Source: Dolomedes plantarius (Eukaryota > Arthropoda > Arachnida > Araneae > Dolomedidae). From it: DNA of 64,000 nucleotides. The notes below the pieces were generated by a model. It made no database searches. It was not told the DNA's origin and saw only the letters and a list, made by a program, of their open reading frames with translations. The translations under genes and the position numbers were made by a program. Location: NCBI GenBank assembly GCA_907164885.2, contig OU015495.1, positions 103,824,622 through 103,888,621 on the forward strand, written 5' to 3'. This document shows, in pieces, positions 23,776 through 35,600 of the stretch; the stretch's first letter is position 1, and each line of letters starts with the position of its first letter.

Positions 23776-25427
23776 TTATTTTGCTTTAGTTATAACCGGT
23801 CCTAACAGGCCCAGAGGGTCAAACAGTCTTGCAATCGTGGAAAGAACATCTCTTTTACTATAGGAAGATTTCAAATCAGGTTTTACGTGAAATGCAAAAA
23901 ACGCCTTGTGTTTTGGTTTCCTCAGGATTAGCAAATGTATAATTTTCTTCATTGCTTTGCACAAGTGTTTTATCATTACTGCACCATTTATGTAAAGACA
24001 TTCCTTCCTTTTTAAACATTCCCACTAATTGTTTTTGAAGCTCTTCTGCCTCATTCAAAGTTCTTGCACCACTAAGTATATCATCTCTATATACATGTCT
24101 CTCAACACGACCTGAGCTGCTAATGGAAAGTGGTGGGCTTCATCTATAGCCAGGGTCTTTTTATCACATGGGCAAATCGGGACTTTTCCCAGGGCCCCCT
24201 GATGCTAGGGGCCCCCCAAACCCCCTTGGTGTATGCACCTAGTGCTTCTAATAGTATGTGTAGCCCATGGATAGTTCTTATTTTTATAAATGTTCGTAAG
24301 AGGGGGGCCCCAAATAGCATCTGCCCAGGGGCCCCCAGCGTCCATAATCGGGCCCTGTCTATAGCTAGTTGTTTCAACGTTCGCGTAGCCAAAAATGGAG
24401 CGCTAGTGGTGCCGTAAGTGACTGTGTTTAACTCGTATGTTTTTATTGGTTCATCTATTTCCTCTTTCCATACGATTCGTCGTAAACTGCTCTGATCTGG
24501 TTGAATCCATATCATGCGGTACATCTTCTGAACGTCCGCAGTGAATGCAAAAATGTGAGTTCTGAATCGAATCATTATCGAAAGGAGGTCATCTTGCACC
24601 CCTCCATTATATTGTAGAGAATTTAACGAAGTTCCATTGGTTGTTACAGAAGAAGCATTAAAAACTACCCGAAGTGGTGTAGTATTACTCTCTGGACGAT
24701 ATACGTCTAAATGGGGTATAAAATACAAACCCTCTTCTTCATTATCTGTAACCTCAGTCATATGACCCATTTCTTTGTATTTGGCCAAAAAGTTTTTATA
24801 CAACTCTAAATAAGAAGGCTCTAGTTTCAGTTTATTCCATAAGGAATTAAGTCTTCTAACAGCAATGGCTCTAATAGATCTGCCTAAGCACACTGGATCT
24901 TCCTTTAGGGGCATTTTCACTATATATTTCCCTGTTTCATCTTTCGTATGGCTTTCCAAAATGTGCTCCTCACAAATTACAGTTTCTTTATTTTTTATCG
25001 GCTCTGATTCGATATTCTCAATTTCCCAAAAACGTCTCAATAGTTTCTCTAAATCAACGCTATCTTTAATAAGACCACAATGTATCTTATTTACATTAGA
25101 AGTTAGTACATTTCCACTAACAATATATCCAAAGACTGAATTTTGCAAAATCAATTTAGTGTCTAAGGGGTGTATTTGACCAGGAATTAAATTCTCGTAC
25201 AATATTTCAGCTCCCAATAATGCATCTATGTTACCGGGTACATAAAAATTTTCATCCGCTAATTTTATTTTGGTAAATCCCTGTTTGTTTACATTCAGGC
25301 GTTCCGAAGGTACGAACGAATCTGTTATTCGCGGTACGATTAAAAGATCTAGATTTGTTTGGAAACTCATATCTGCATTCGTTAACGTTGCATTAACCTT
25401 TGACCTCACATTCATCGAAATATCGTT
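23776..25427 (-). pseudogene. BEL/Pao reverse transcriptase, disrupted
   Basis: The N-terminal part (25427-24366) is one long frame. It includes the Pao-specific linker (VFGYIVSGNVLTS), the fingers (YFIPHLDVYRPESNTTPLRV, VFNASS) and the palm (FAFTADVQKMYRMIWI with the first catalytic Asp, then TYGTTSAPFLATRTLKQLA). A hAT MITE is inserted right after this at 24151-24357 with an exact 8-bp duplication. Downstream the YxDD-type box survives as RDDILSGARTL but a frameshift near 24085 splits it. The chain continues through LVGMFKKEGMSLHKW to SKRDVLSTIARLFDPLG (about 23800) with another frame change near 23930. Confidence 0.88.
24151..24357. mobile_element. hAT-type MITE, short copy (207 bp)
   Basis: Starts CAGGGTCTTTTTATC and ends AATCGGGCCCTG. 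Perfect 8-bp duplication TCTATAGC at 24143-24150 and 24358-24365. It is the same family as 13143-13663. It sits inside the BEL/Pao reverse transcriptase, and deleting it plus one target copy restores continuity at LKQLAID, which confirms the borders. Confidence 0.95.
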
Positions 25428-25428
25428 T

Positions 25429-26615
25429 CAACCTGAAAAAACTCTATTTATATTTCCTTTCCTTAATCCTATCTTTTCGGCGCATGAAAGAGTGATCAAA
25501 TTACACATTGATCCCGAATCCATTAAGCATCGCAATTTTTGAGTATTACCCCTCTCATCCTTAATAAAACAGTTAATTGTACTCAGAAAAACGATTTTAC
25601 CGCTGTCATCACTTCTCGTTGTAAATAATTTATTAGGTGACTCACTGCTTGTTGCTGGCATAAACTCTGCAGAGAACGGCGAAAGATTTTGCCCTTCATT
25701 GAAAGAATTACTAGTCTCTTGGTTCCCAACATAGTCCGCTCTAACCTCATTCTTTTTGTCAGACTGGTCTGCACTTTTCTCTTGCGAAAAATAAAGCGTA
25801 TAGTGATGTGATTTTAGACAATAAGTACACCCGTACTTCGATTTACATACCGCAATTTTATGCTGAGCAAGACAATTGAAACATAATTTATTATTTTTAA
25901 CTACATTTAATCTCTCATTAACTGAAAATTGTTTATAATTAGTGCATCGATATAAAGGGTGGGATTCTGAGCATAATATGGATTTATAATTTTTCATATC
26001 AGAAAAAAACACTTTCGACACATTTTTTGAATTTGGGTATCTACGAGATGCATTATAATTCTCTGACGGTTTTCCTCTCGAAGTTGTATATAGATCGACT
26101 GCCTGGGATAATTGAAAAGGGTTAAACCAACCATCTGCTTCTCTTAGGGCCTGTTCACATAGGAGTCCGTTGCGTTGCGTTAAGGAAAAGATGACGTTAA
26201 GACGAAAATAAACCAATCATAGGCCTCCAAACGATTATCAATGAAATTTTTAACGCCTATGATTGGTTTATTTTCGTCTCAACGTCATCTTTCCCTTAAC
26301 GCGACGCAACGGACTCCTATGTGAACAGGCTCTTTTACTAATATGGGATGCGGTCTCTTTATCTAGAGTCTGGAATATTTTATCCGATACAATTAGTTGG
26401 TTTAAAGTTTTAAAATCTGAGACCTTTCTCAATTTTAAATTGTACTCCCAACTAGTTGATAAACGCGACGAAAACTGAACACAAGTTTCGCCTTGCTGAC
26501 GAGTTGCTTTTCGAAACTGCTCTAAACAAGCTTGTGGCGTTGCCTCAAATTCCCGTAAAATTAAAAAGTTACTTATAAAAGTAACTTTAGTAGGACATAA
26601 AAAATTAAGTTTCAA
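25429..26615 (-). pseudogene. BEL/Pao Gag, zinc knuckle and protease
   Basis: 26615-26333 carries Gag (ATPQACLEQFRKATRQQGET, CVQFSSRLSTSWEYNL, FKTLNQLIVSDKIFQTL). A MITE (26147-26332) then breaks the frame. 26146-25429 continues with a cysteine-rich knuckle region (RCTNYKQFSVNERL, CFNCLAQHKIAVCKSKYGC, YCLKSHH) and a protease motif (CLMDSGSMCNLITLSCAEKI). In-frame TGA at 25428-25430 separates the protease from the downstream frame, which continues in the same phase, so this is a simple nonsense change. Confidence 0.86.
26147..26332. mobile_element. Palindromic MITE copy (186 bp)
   Basis: Near-perfect palindrome. The left arm GGGCCTGTTCACATAGGAGT is mirrored by ACTCCTATGTGAACAGGC at the right end. 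The inner arms carry AAGATGACGTTAAGACGAAA and its complement. Inserted in the Gag region of the BEL/Pao remnant. Confidence 0.88.
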
Positions 26616-26792
26616 AAAGTATATCTATGAAAATCATAATTTATTTTTATAAAAACTTTTCTGCTTCAGTTGGATTTTCATTAAAAATATCTTCTTCAAT
26701 AATTAATCCAGAATTGTTTGTGTTCACATTCTTTAACATATATTTTTAATACTGCAAGAAAGAAAGAAAGAAAAAATGTTTTAATAAAAGGC

Positions 26793-26798
26793 TTTATT
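26793..26798 (-). promoter_or_regulatory. Poly(A) signal AATAAA of the DUF4806 gene
   Basis: AATAAA on the minus strand about 55 bases beyond the TAG stop at 26852-26854. This is a normal distance, and it supports 26852-28035 as a real transcription unit. Confidence 0.6.
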
Positions 26799-26851
26799 GA
26801 ATACAAAATCATAAAATTTCCCCCACACAATTTTCTTTTTGTTTTGAACTC

Positions 26852-27080
26852 CTAGCATTTGCATGCCTTAACCAGTCTTTGACAACTGGTTTCAATTTCT
26901 GAGTCAGTCACCTGCTTGTACAATGGATTTCTCCTAGCTGCACCTAGAAGTACAATAAATACATTTTTAATTCGTTAGAAAATATCACTAGGTTTACCTT
27001 AATATCGTTCACATTTTGTGAGATGGTTTTTAACTTAATGCATACTCGTAATATGCACACATTTAATATAAGTAAAATAT

Positions 27081-27163
<83 letters not shown>

Positions 27164-28035
27164 TCTAAAAATGAAACATAATTTTAGGTAGAAATAAAAA
27201 TAGCTAAACTCAAAGGTTGAAAACAATTTAAATTCTAAATAGACATATTAATGAAATAATAAAGAAAAAATTTGAATAATTGCTTACTAAATATAAGATG
27301 ATGAATTTTTAACTTGCAGAAAGCTTTTTCTTTTGCGCCCAACCAGCTAAATTTTGTTGTTAATTCATTCGTCAGTATTTTTGACAGCATCCGCTGTACC
27401 TTGTTTCTCAGACTTATGCCACTAGTCTGAGTAATTACTTCATACTAAAAAAAAAAATTTAAACTTAGAATATAAATATGAATTCACAAAACATACACAA
27501 TATATTTACTAGAATATATTTCATAACATTCAAAAACTTGTCTATTAAAATGAACAATTAGTTGAAATAATAACATTAATAATTTACAATTTTTTTTCCA
27601 AATAAAGCCATAGGGAAAAAAATGAACAATTAATGTTAATTCTATACCATAAACTTCTATGAACTCGAATAGGAAAATATTGCTGATCTACAATTTCACT
27701 GGTATTTTCAGTAAATTTCTCTTCAGGCAATCTTTTAATTTTGTGAGTGTGTATTTTATATTAAGTCTGCTCTAAAATATTTACCTTACTAAAGAGTAAT
27801 AATAAAATAATATACTATCCAACAGTTCTTTGGTGTCATTATTGTGTAGCTCCTGCTCAAGCTTTGAAAGATACTCCATCGTTTGATCCGGTTCAGATTT
27901 TTGGGCAATTAATGCGGTTTTCATTTCTTTCAATTTACATTTTCTTAAATTGCTGTTAGGAGGATATTCAGTATCATATATTTTAAGAACTGTTGTGAAA
28001 TGCCGTTCTATGTTGCATTTTTTTCCCAAGAGTAA
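26852..28035 (-). CDS. DUF4806-domain protein, at least three exons, 5' end not found
   Basis: Minus-strand exons: about 28035-27790, 27444-27288, 26943-26852. The junctions are GT/AG (donor GTAAGG at 27789, acceptor T-run plus AG before 27444, donor GTAAGC at 27287, acceptor TTCTAG before 26943) and the phases agree. The joined product is about 164 residues plus an unknown N-terminus. Exons 2-3 give the DUF4806 signature: ISLRNKVQRMLSKILTNELT, then KFSWLGAKEKAFCKLKI, then the terminal AARRNPLYKQVTDSEIE. The first exon starts with a segment resembling the N-terminal region of hAT/GTF2IRD2-like proteins (NIERHFTTVLKIYDTEYPPN), followed by the EYLSKLEQELHNN helix usual before DUF4806. Function is unknown. 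It could be a real gene or a decayed copy. No stop interrupts the three exons. Confidence 0.65.
27084..27157. repeat. (TA)n microsatellite in the second intron of the DUF4806 gene
   Basis: About 74 bp of nearly pure TA. Confidence 0.9.
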
Positions 28036-29276
28036 CTAATGAACCACAAATCAGATAAATACATTTCTTCTTAAAATGTATAAAAAAAATATTTCTTTTC
28101 CCATTCTTTATGAAAATTATAGTTGTATACACGTTATTTCTTTGGTTCCTGTGCTGACATGATTAGGGTAACTTCAAAGTAATTGCTAATATATAATAAT
28201 GACTAACATAATTAGAACAATATTTTTATACCTAGATGAAACCACTTGTTAGTTCATGCACAACTTCTGATAAATAAAAGTTCTGTATATAAACGTATTC
28301 CAAACTCAACGAATCTAGAATTAGTAGAGGCATATGCTTCTACTAATTATGATTTCTGCAGTCAATAGCAAAACAAAGCTTATTTAAATAAAGTGTGAGG
28401 TAATAAATTCAGTTTTGTACTGAACGTAAACTAGTTTTACGATAAATTGTATTTAGTTTTTATGGAAATATAAAATACTTTTGAAACAAATACTTTGGTT
28501 GTACAATAATACTTCTAGATACACGTTGCATAAAAAATGATAAATATATTATTAAAATGATCATTTTCAAAGTATTTCGAAATACTTTCGATAATCGCGA
28601 CGGAAGAATTCTAATCCAGAAACATAAATAACCCATGAAAATTATAGCTTCCGGCCGTTCATTGCCTAGCGAGATATTGATCGCCGAAACAGAGATAAAT
28701 TTGAGATGTACAAAAGCATTCGCACTTGGCGACAAACAGCCAACTTTGTGCTAAATGTTTGCGCACAAAGCGTAAAACAGCCGATTTCCAAAGAAACCTT
28801 TCAATTTTCTTTAAATATTGCGTTTGGAACAAGGTTAATTGTATTTTTAAAATTAAGTTGACGTTCTTTGGTATACATTTCCAGAGGTTTCACGAGTTTA
28901 AAAATATTGGATTTGATGTAAAAAATCGTCGAAATTTTCCTTTATGAACGTTAACACGGGAACAGTTAGTTCTGGCCTCCAAAGCTGAAAATGGCGTCGC
29001 ACTCCGATAGTGTATAGGAGTTTTTAATTTCCTCTTAGTAAGAGTTACAGTTATCAAAACAAACAAAACAAAACTGTTCGCATTTTTCGTTAAATATGAA
29101 AAATTCAGTTTGATGTTATAAGAGATAATATAGTTGAATAAGAAAATAGCAGTTCTGTGGGTATAAAACTGAAAAAAATAATGTAAAATTTAAATGTATC
29201 CAAGGAAGCACGAACACAAAACAGCTGTGCGATTGAAACGTGTTTGTTGACACGCTGGCAGACTTTGAGTAGATGA
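28036..29276. other. Spacer between the DUF4806 gene and XBP1
   Basis: The two genes point away from each other, so this 1.2 kb probably holds the start of the minus-strand gene and the distal XBP1 promoter. Open frames at 28460-28735 and 28726-28947 show no domain. Confidence 0.5.
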
Positions 29277-29284
29277 TGACGTAA
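29277..29284 (+). promoter_or_regulatory. ACGT-core bZIP site (TGACGTAA)
   Basis: A CRE/UPRE-like octamer 149 bp before the XBP1 start codon. XBP1s, ATF6 and CREB-type factors bind ACGT cores, so autoregulation is possible. Single short sites are weak evidence. Confidence 0.4.
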
Positions 29285-29319
29285 ATGCTATGATGCAAGT
29301 TAGTCGCAAATTGCATCGA

Positions 29320-29338
29320 CCAATGATATCTCGCCACG
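29320..29338 (+). promoter_or_regulatory. ER stress response element, perfect ERSE-I
   Basis: CCAATGATATCTCGCCACG fits CCAAT-N9-CCACG exactly, in the same orientation as the gene and 95 bp before the ATG. In vertebrates this element binds NF-Y plus ATF6 or XBP1 and drives BiP and XBP1 itself. Its position in the XBP1 promoter makes chance unlikely. Confidence 0.75.
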
Positions 29339-29432
29339 CAGGACCGATTTCCTTCATTCTGGTGTTTTCCTTGTCGGCGGACGAACGCGTCCTTTTGTCG
29401 GAGTTCTGTGTAATTCAAGTATTATATTTAAA

Positions 29433-29698
29433 ATGCCTCAATTAAAAAAATTATCAAAATTATCCGTGTTGCCTAGTAGTATATTACCAAAAATTGACTT
29501 GGGTTTAGAAAGCGTCCTTTCATCTTACAAATTATCACAACAGGAATATTCACCATACTTACAATTGTACTCCGACATGAAAGCGTCCCCTTCTTTAACG
29601 AGCGAGGCTGAAAGTGACGGAGAGGATTCCATACCTCCGAAACCAAGAAAAAGACAGCGGCTTGACCATCTTTCTCAGGAAGAGAAAATAATGCGAAG
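29433..29698 (+). CDS. Xbp1: XBP1 exon 1
   Basis: Encodes residues 1-88 and two bases of Arg89. The N-terminal 50 residues are family-variable and Ser/Leu-rich. The end (PPKPRKRQRLDHLSQEEKIM) is the conserved approach to the basic region and includes a likely nuclear localisation signal. The donor is GTAAGA at 29699. Confidence 0.95.
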
Positions 29699-32600
29699 GT
29701 AAGAATTTGTATTTCTTGTTTATTGTAATCCTTTACTTTTCATTATTCTCGCGTTTCAGTTTTGGTTTCAGAAGATAGTGATGCAACACTTATACGAAGT
29801 TTTTATATATATTTCTTTTTGTTTGACCATATGGAGCGTAATGAAGTCTAAATGCATCTAAACATTAATCCAAAATCTGTTTAACTGTAAATTAATGGGA
29901 GACACCTGTGCGAACAGTGGATCATTCGGTAGTTAAATGTCCACCGTATTGCGTTCAAGGAAGTACACACCCACTATCCCAGGTCTGATACATGCTGGCA
30001 TGTTTTGGAATATATCTTAGTGTCCGTAAATCAATCTTTATTTCTTATTGATTTGCTTTGAAATATTGATTCAGAATTTTATTTATTGTGTCCACAACCT
30101 TTATTTATTGTTTATTTAATTAATTAATTTATTTACGGAAGTGTAATGTGTAGTGTATATCAGTGGTGCGCAAACTATAGGTCGCGACCCACAAAGGGGT
30201 CGCGGATGGTATGAAGTAAATTTATAATATATGTAATAAGAAATATGCTTTGAATTTTCCACAGATACAAATTTTTAACTTTTATTTATTTATTTATTGT
30301 GTGTGTTGAAAATGTATATGATATTTTTTCTAAATGTATAATCCGTTCGGCCCAATAGTCTAATCCAGGGGTCGGCAACCTTTTTAACTAGGAAGGCAAA
30401 TTCCAGATATGCTTGAGTTCGGTAGGCACCACTGGATGAAGAGGAGGAAGGGTGTGTGTGTGTGTTTAATATTTAAACATGAAAATATTAATGCAACATA
30501 AATTTTTAATACATAAATTTTAATTTTAATTTAAACAAAATAATCTTAAAATTTATAATGCAATATTTGACATTGCAAATCTGCAGCCAACTCCTTGTAA
30601 TGTGGCACACGAGTTGAGTTCCCAGTTCTCAGGCATTGGGCCAAGTAAGTGTCAGTGAGGCATTATCGGTACTTTGATTTTAAGTATTTCATATTAGAAA
30701 ACAAAGATTCACAAACATAAATTCTTGGTATTAAATTCTTCCAATAAGGAATCAAAATGTTTGACAAACTAATAGGTGGTAGCATTTCCATTACAATAAT
30801 TTTCTAATTTTAAATTTGGGAAATGTGATAAATTATCTTTCTATGTATGCGATTTCCAGAGCGACAATTTATCTTTTAATGCTTTTATTGTACTTATAGA
30901 AGCAAGGGAAGAACGACGCTGTCGAGAGATCAGGCTGCTCAGTTTTTTTATTTTTACAGTTTTGCTATTTAAATTTTTTTTCTTTAAAGCTAAAATTATT
31001 CATTACAAGTACAAGCATTTGTTGTTCAAATATCTAAGAATTTTCGAAATTAGCGGGCACTTTAAAATTGTTTCGCGGGCACCATGTTGCCGACCCTTGG
31101 TCTAATCAAATTCTGAACTTAAAGAAACATTTAATGACCAAGACAAAGTATTTTAAGTTTATATAGATAAATGAAGTTTATAATTTTCAATTTTTGAATA
31201 TGAAGTTTATAATTTTGATACCACACTCTCTTATAATTTACTTTTTTCCATATTGAGATATAAATACATATTAATATTTAAATATGAAATTTTGATTACA
31301 TGAAATTTGACAAAAACACGTAAAGATAAGATTTTTTTTATTGTTTTAATGCAAAGTAAATATTCACCTGAAATATATGATTCATTGATTTTTTTTAATA
31401 GTTTGTCATAATTTGCTTATTTCTTTTTTCTATTGTTTTGTTAACATTTTCCTGATTTAATAAAAAAATTTGCTATGTTCAAAAAATTGTAATTGAGTTA
31501 GGGGGGGGGGAAGTAAAGGGATTTTTTATTTAAAGAAATTGGGTGCAGTAGAATAAAGTTTGCTCATCACTAGTGTGTATAATAAAAATACTAGTGTATA
31601 TAATGTCCAGATTTTAAACATTATAATTTAATGCTTATAAGAGTAGGATGAGCAATATCAGTGTTTAAACATTCAGATTTATTTCTGATCTATGAAGCAT
31701 GTTGAAATTATTTCTTGCTTGAGGAAATTTCATAAACATATGGAAAGGTAGCTTAATAATTACATTTAATGAGTTGGATTTATGAGCATGTATAGTTTTA
31801 ACTATAGGGGAATCATCAAATGAACAATATTTTTTATTATAGTTAGCTGGTAAGAATTAAATTAGCAAATTTTATTTTGGTCAAAATGCTCATCTAAAAT
31901 TAATTATTGTTATTTCATATGGAGTTAACATGTGTCAACCCATTCCCTTTTTAATTGTTTATTACTAGTATCTGATTATTAAATTTTCACGGAATTGATT
32001 GCTTATTGGATCAGGAAGTGCCGTTTGTGGTACTGAAAGAAAATTCATTTTAAACTTTGCATATTACATTTTAAAATTAAAGTTATTGAAATAAAAATCT
32101 TAAATTCAGTTTTATATCTGTTCACTTGTAACATATTGATATTTCAGTAAGAATAAGATATGTTCAGTTATATGTGAAATCTAGTATATATTTACATATT
32201 TATGTATATATATACTTTATATATACATGCATGTTTATATACATATAAATTATGTATGTTTGAATAAAATTAGAGTAATATTTTTGAAATAAATAAAGCT
32301 TATTAAAATTTACATTTTATTCTCTGTTTACGTTGTAACTTAATATTGCAGAAAAATGAAAAACAGAGTTGCTGCACAAACAGCCCGGGACAGAAAGAAA
32401 GCAAGAATGGCAGAACTTGAAGATCAGGTTGTGGAACTTGAAACAGAAGTAAGTTGCAAATAAGATTAATAAGTGTTAGAAAACTTAATCAACACTTCAA
32501 TTTCAGAATAAGTTAGAAATGAATGGGGATATGATTTGAACGATTTATAAGATCATTGTCAGTCCAAGGTGCATTAGGTGTCATTGTCACTATGACACCT

Positions 32601-35600
32601 AATACAAGGTATCATAGCAAGGTGTAATAACGAAATTTAAAAATGTTATAAAAAAACAATGGATAAAACTTAAAGAATGTTTAACAAGATTTAGTTTGAA
32701 CCACAGAGCTTGCAACTTTTTTAGAAGTAATCCCAGAATTTTGGGAAACATGTTTATAAAAGTGTTTCTTGATAAAAAAAAATTGATACAACAATATTGC
32801 AGGACAAAGTCTTGCTTTGTAATAATGCCTTGTAATACTGTCTAAAGAGCATAATAAAAAGGAAATTAAAATTTGAGGAAATTGTAAATGATTTTGCTGA
32901 TTTAAAAAAAAAAAATCAAGAGAATTTTTGTTGTGTCAATAAAATCTTTGTAGTGTAGCTACTTTTTAGTTTTTGGTTTCTTTCTAAAGAAATATGACAG
33001 TCTTCATATTTTTATCATTTATACGTCATATTAAATTTTTATCATTTAATGTAAATTAGTATTTTGAAGGGCTCCGTAAAAAATTCAGCAATGGAGCCCG
33101 ACAAGGAGTAAGGCCTGCCCTATACATGCAACATACCTGTTAACAAAGCTAATAGATAAAGAATTGAAGAAGTGTGATTATGTCTGAGTTTTCCACAATT
33201 TTCCTGTAAGTCATAAGTGTATATAAGATTAATTATGAATTTAGAATAATAAAATTGTAAAAAAGGTGAAACTGAGGAGTATGATTTCTTTAAACAATTG
33301 TCATAGAAATTACATTGCTACATATGTTATTAAATATAAGTTCCTATAAATTGAACTAATTTATTTGGTGTAAAATAATTTACTGAACAATTGACTGACA
33401 GAAACTGAAACACTGTTGCAGGAAAAGAAACTTCTTGGGCAGATCCTTAATTTTTAGCATAATAAACATAAACTATACTGATGAAATACTCTATCATCTT
33501 CCTCAAAAGCTGCGTTTACATGGACAACAATAATACCCGGGATTTACCCGCTAATAGGGAAAACCTTCGAAGCCCGTTTACATGGGACCACATTTTCACC
33601 CTGCTTTTACCCGTCGTACCGGAAGTAAAGGCCGTCACATGATTCGGCTGAAGTGATCCTCATACACCATCATTCCTTGCAAATCACGTTATGGGTTCGA
33701 TCCCAGCCGGTGTCATACTTTTCCAAATTCACTGTATTGCTATTTTTAGCTTTCCATCTTCGAACTCCGCATTTATCTCGTTACGAAGTGTATGGTCCTG
33801 GGGAAGGCCTTTTTTTCCCCAATTGCTGTTCTTTTGACCTCGTATTCTTAAATTTTAAAAATAACAACAACAAAAAAATCATAAAACTTTAAAAATCCAA
33901 AAAGATTGAAAAACTTACAAAATTATTTTTTGTATTCTTATGATATCTGCTTTTCTGGGCCTCTTAATATTATTACTTTTTTGTTTTCCGTGGATTATTA
34001 GTCTTATCTAATTTTTCTTCTAAATTTTCTTAACTTGTAAGTCTATATTTTTTCTGTTAAAATTAACTTTTTTGTTTTAATTTAACTTTACTGTTAATTT
34101 TTTTTCTTTTACCCGCGTTATTCTTACCTTAATATTTTAATTCATTACTTAAAATTTTAACTACTGAGCACTCCCACCTTGATTACATATATCTTGCTTA
34201 CAGGAGATAAAGTCGACACGACCAATGCACTCCTCTTCTAAAACACAATTACGTCTGCGTCTATTTGTTATTTAAATGCAGCATATGTCAGTCGCTGTTG
34301 ATAATTATAGAACGTTTACGATTGTTTACTGTTGTTTTTAAAAATAAATTTAGAAAATAGATAGGAAAAAAGGAATATAAGAACTAGAAGATTCATGCGG
34401 ATATTAGATATAATCGTACGATCTATGGCTTCATCGCTAAATTTAGTTTTTCCACAACAAAGAATGTGGGCAAAATTACGAAGCTCTGTTTGGTGGGAAG
34501 AAATTATTTTAAATTCCTGAAGTAATAAAGACTGGAAAGAAAATTTTCCAATCGATAGGTGCATTTTTTTTAAATTATAAGATTAATTGTAAGATACTTA
34601 TTGTTTTAATAAATACTTTTATAAAATCAAAATGTAATTTTGATTTCAATTTTGTTTCAGTAATTTTTAGTCATGTATAAATAAAAAATCATAAATTGAT
34701 ATAAATAAATTTTTATCTGTGAATTCTAAAATAATTAATTTATAAATAAATTTTAACGTTACGTTTAATTATTGATTATACATATTAAATTTATTAATTT
34801 TACCATAACACTTTAAATGAAAATGTTACTGAAATTTTATTGAAATGAAATTTTATTTCTTATTTTACATACCAGATGGCAGTACCATTCTATTTATAAT
34901 GTAATTGGGGATGGTTCAGATCAAGAAATAAATGAAATCCTTCGGAAAAAAATAGGCACTTTTCTACTGTTTTCTTAAAAATTATGCGATCGTTAAGGGG
35001 TTCCAGATCCTTCCATCGATCATTTAGCTGCATTTTCATGGATTCACACAAGTTCAAATCCGCCATGTTATTTACTCCCAGCTTCGAAATGCATCATGGG
35101 TAATTAGCGGGTTTTATCCTGGGTCGAAGCAGGGTCGAAAATCCACCCTGCATTTTTCCCTATCGTAGGGAAAAAGTAAGAAACGACCCTGCTTTTACCC
35201 GGGTTTTTGGCACATGTAAACGGCACTATCGTCTTTAATAGTAGTCTAACCTTATATAAATATAGTAGAAAGTTTAATACTTATGTTTTGTATCGTGTCA
35301 TATTTTCAAATAAGTCTGTGGCTTGAGATATTTGTTTACTCATTTTCTGTGCAAATAAAGATAGGATTACTTTCTCTAGTATATTTATGGAATTTTATAA
35401 CATTTTTAATTTCTCGCATATTTAATTTTTTGTATAAATTTCTTTCAGAGAAAAATGTTGCTATTAGCAAACATTGAGCTGCAGAATAAAAATGCAATTT
35501 TAGAGAAAGAAAATACAGAATTAAAACTTCGACTTGGTCAGAGTGTCAGTGAGGTCACAGTAAGTATAAAACTTATCCCATACTTCTACTTTTAAAATTA

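Larger units (their letters stand above)
21514..26615 (-). mobile_element. Degenerate BEL/Pao retrotransposon, Gag-Pol remnant
   Basis: On the minus strand the order is Gag, zinc knuckle, aspartic protease, reverse transcriptase, RNase H, integrase. That is the BEL/Pao order, and the sequence motifs match the Pao type. The reading frame is broken by at least one in-frame stop, several frameshifts, and insertions at 26147-26332, 24151-24357 and 22014-22150. No LTR pair was identified. The conservation left indicates moderate age, older than the Gag-only element beside it. Confidence 0.88.

Noticed and set aside
29116..29418. Minus-strand open frame over the XBP1 promoter
   Set aside because: Overlaps the ERSE and 5' UTR of XBP1; no similarity to known proteins.
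33640..33710. Possible tRNA gene ending GGGTTCGATCCCAGC
   Set aside because: The A box is poor and the ends do not pair as an acceptor stem; it is inside an inverted-end element, so a tRNA-derived scrap at best.
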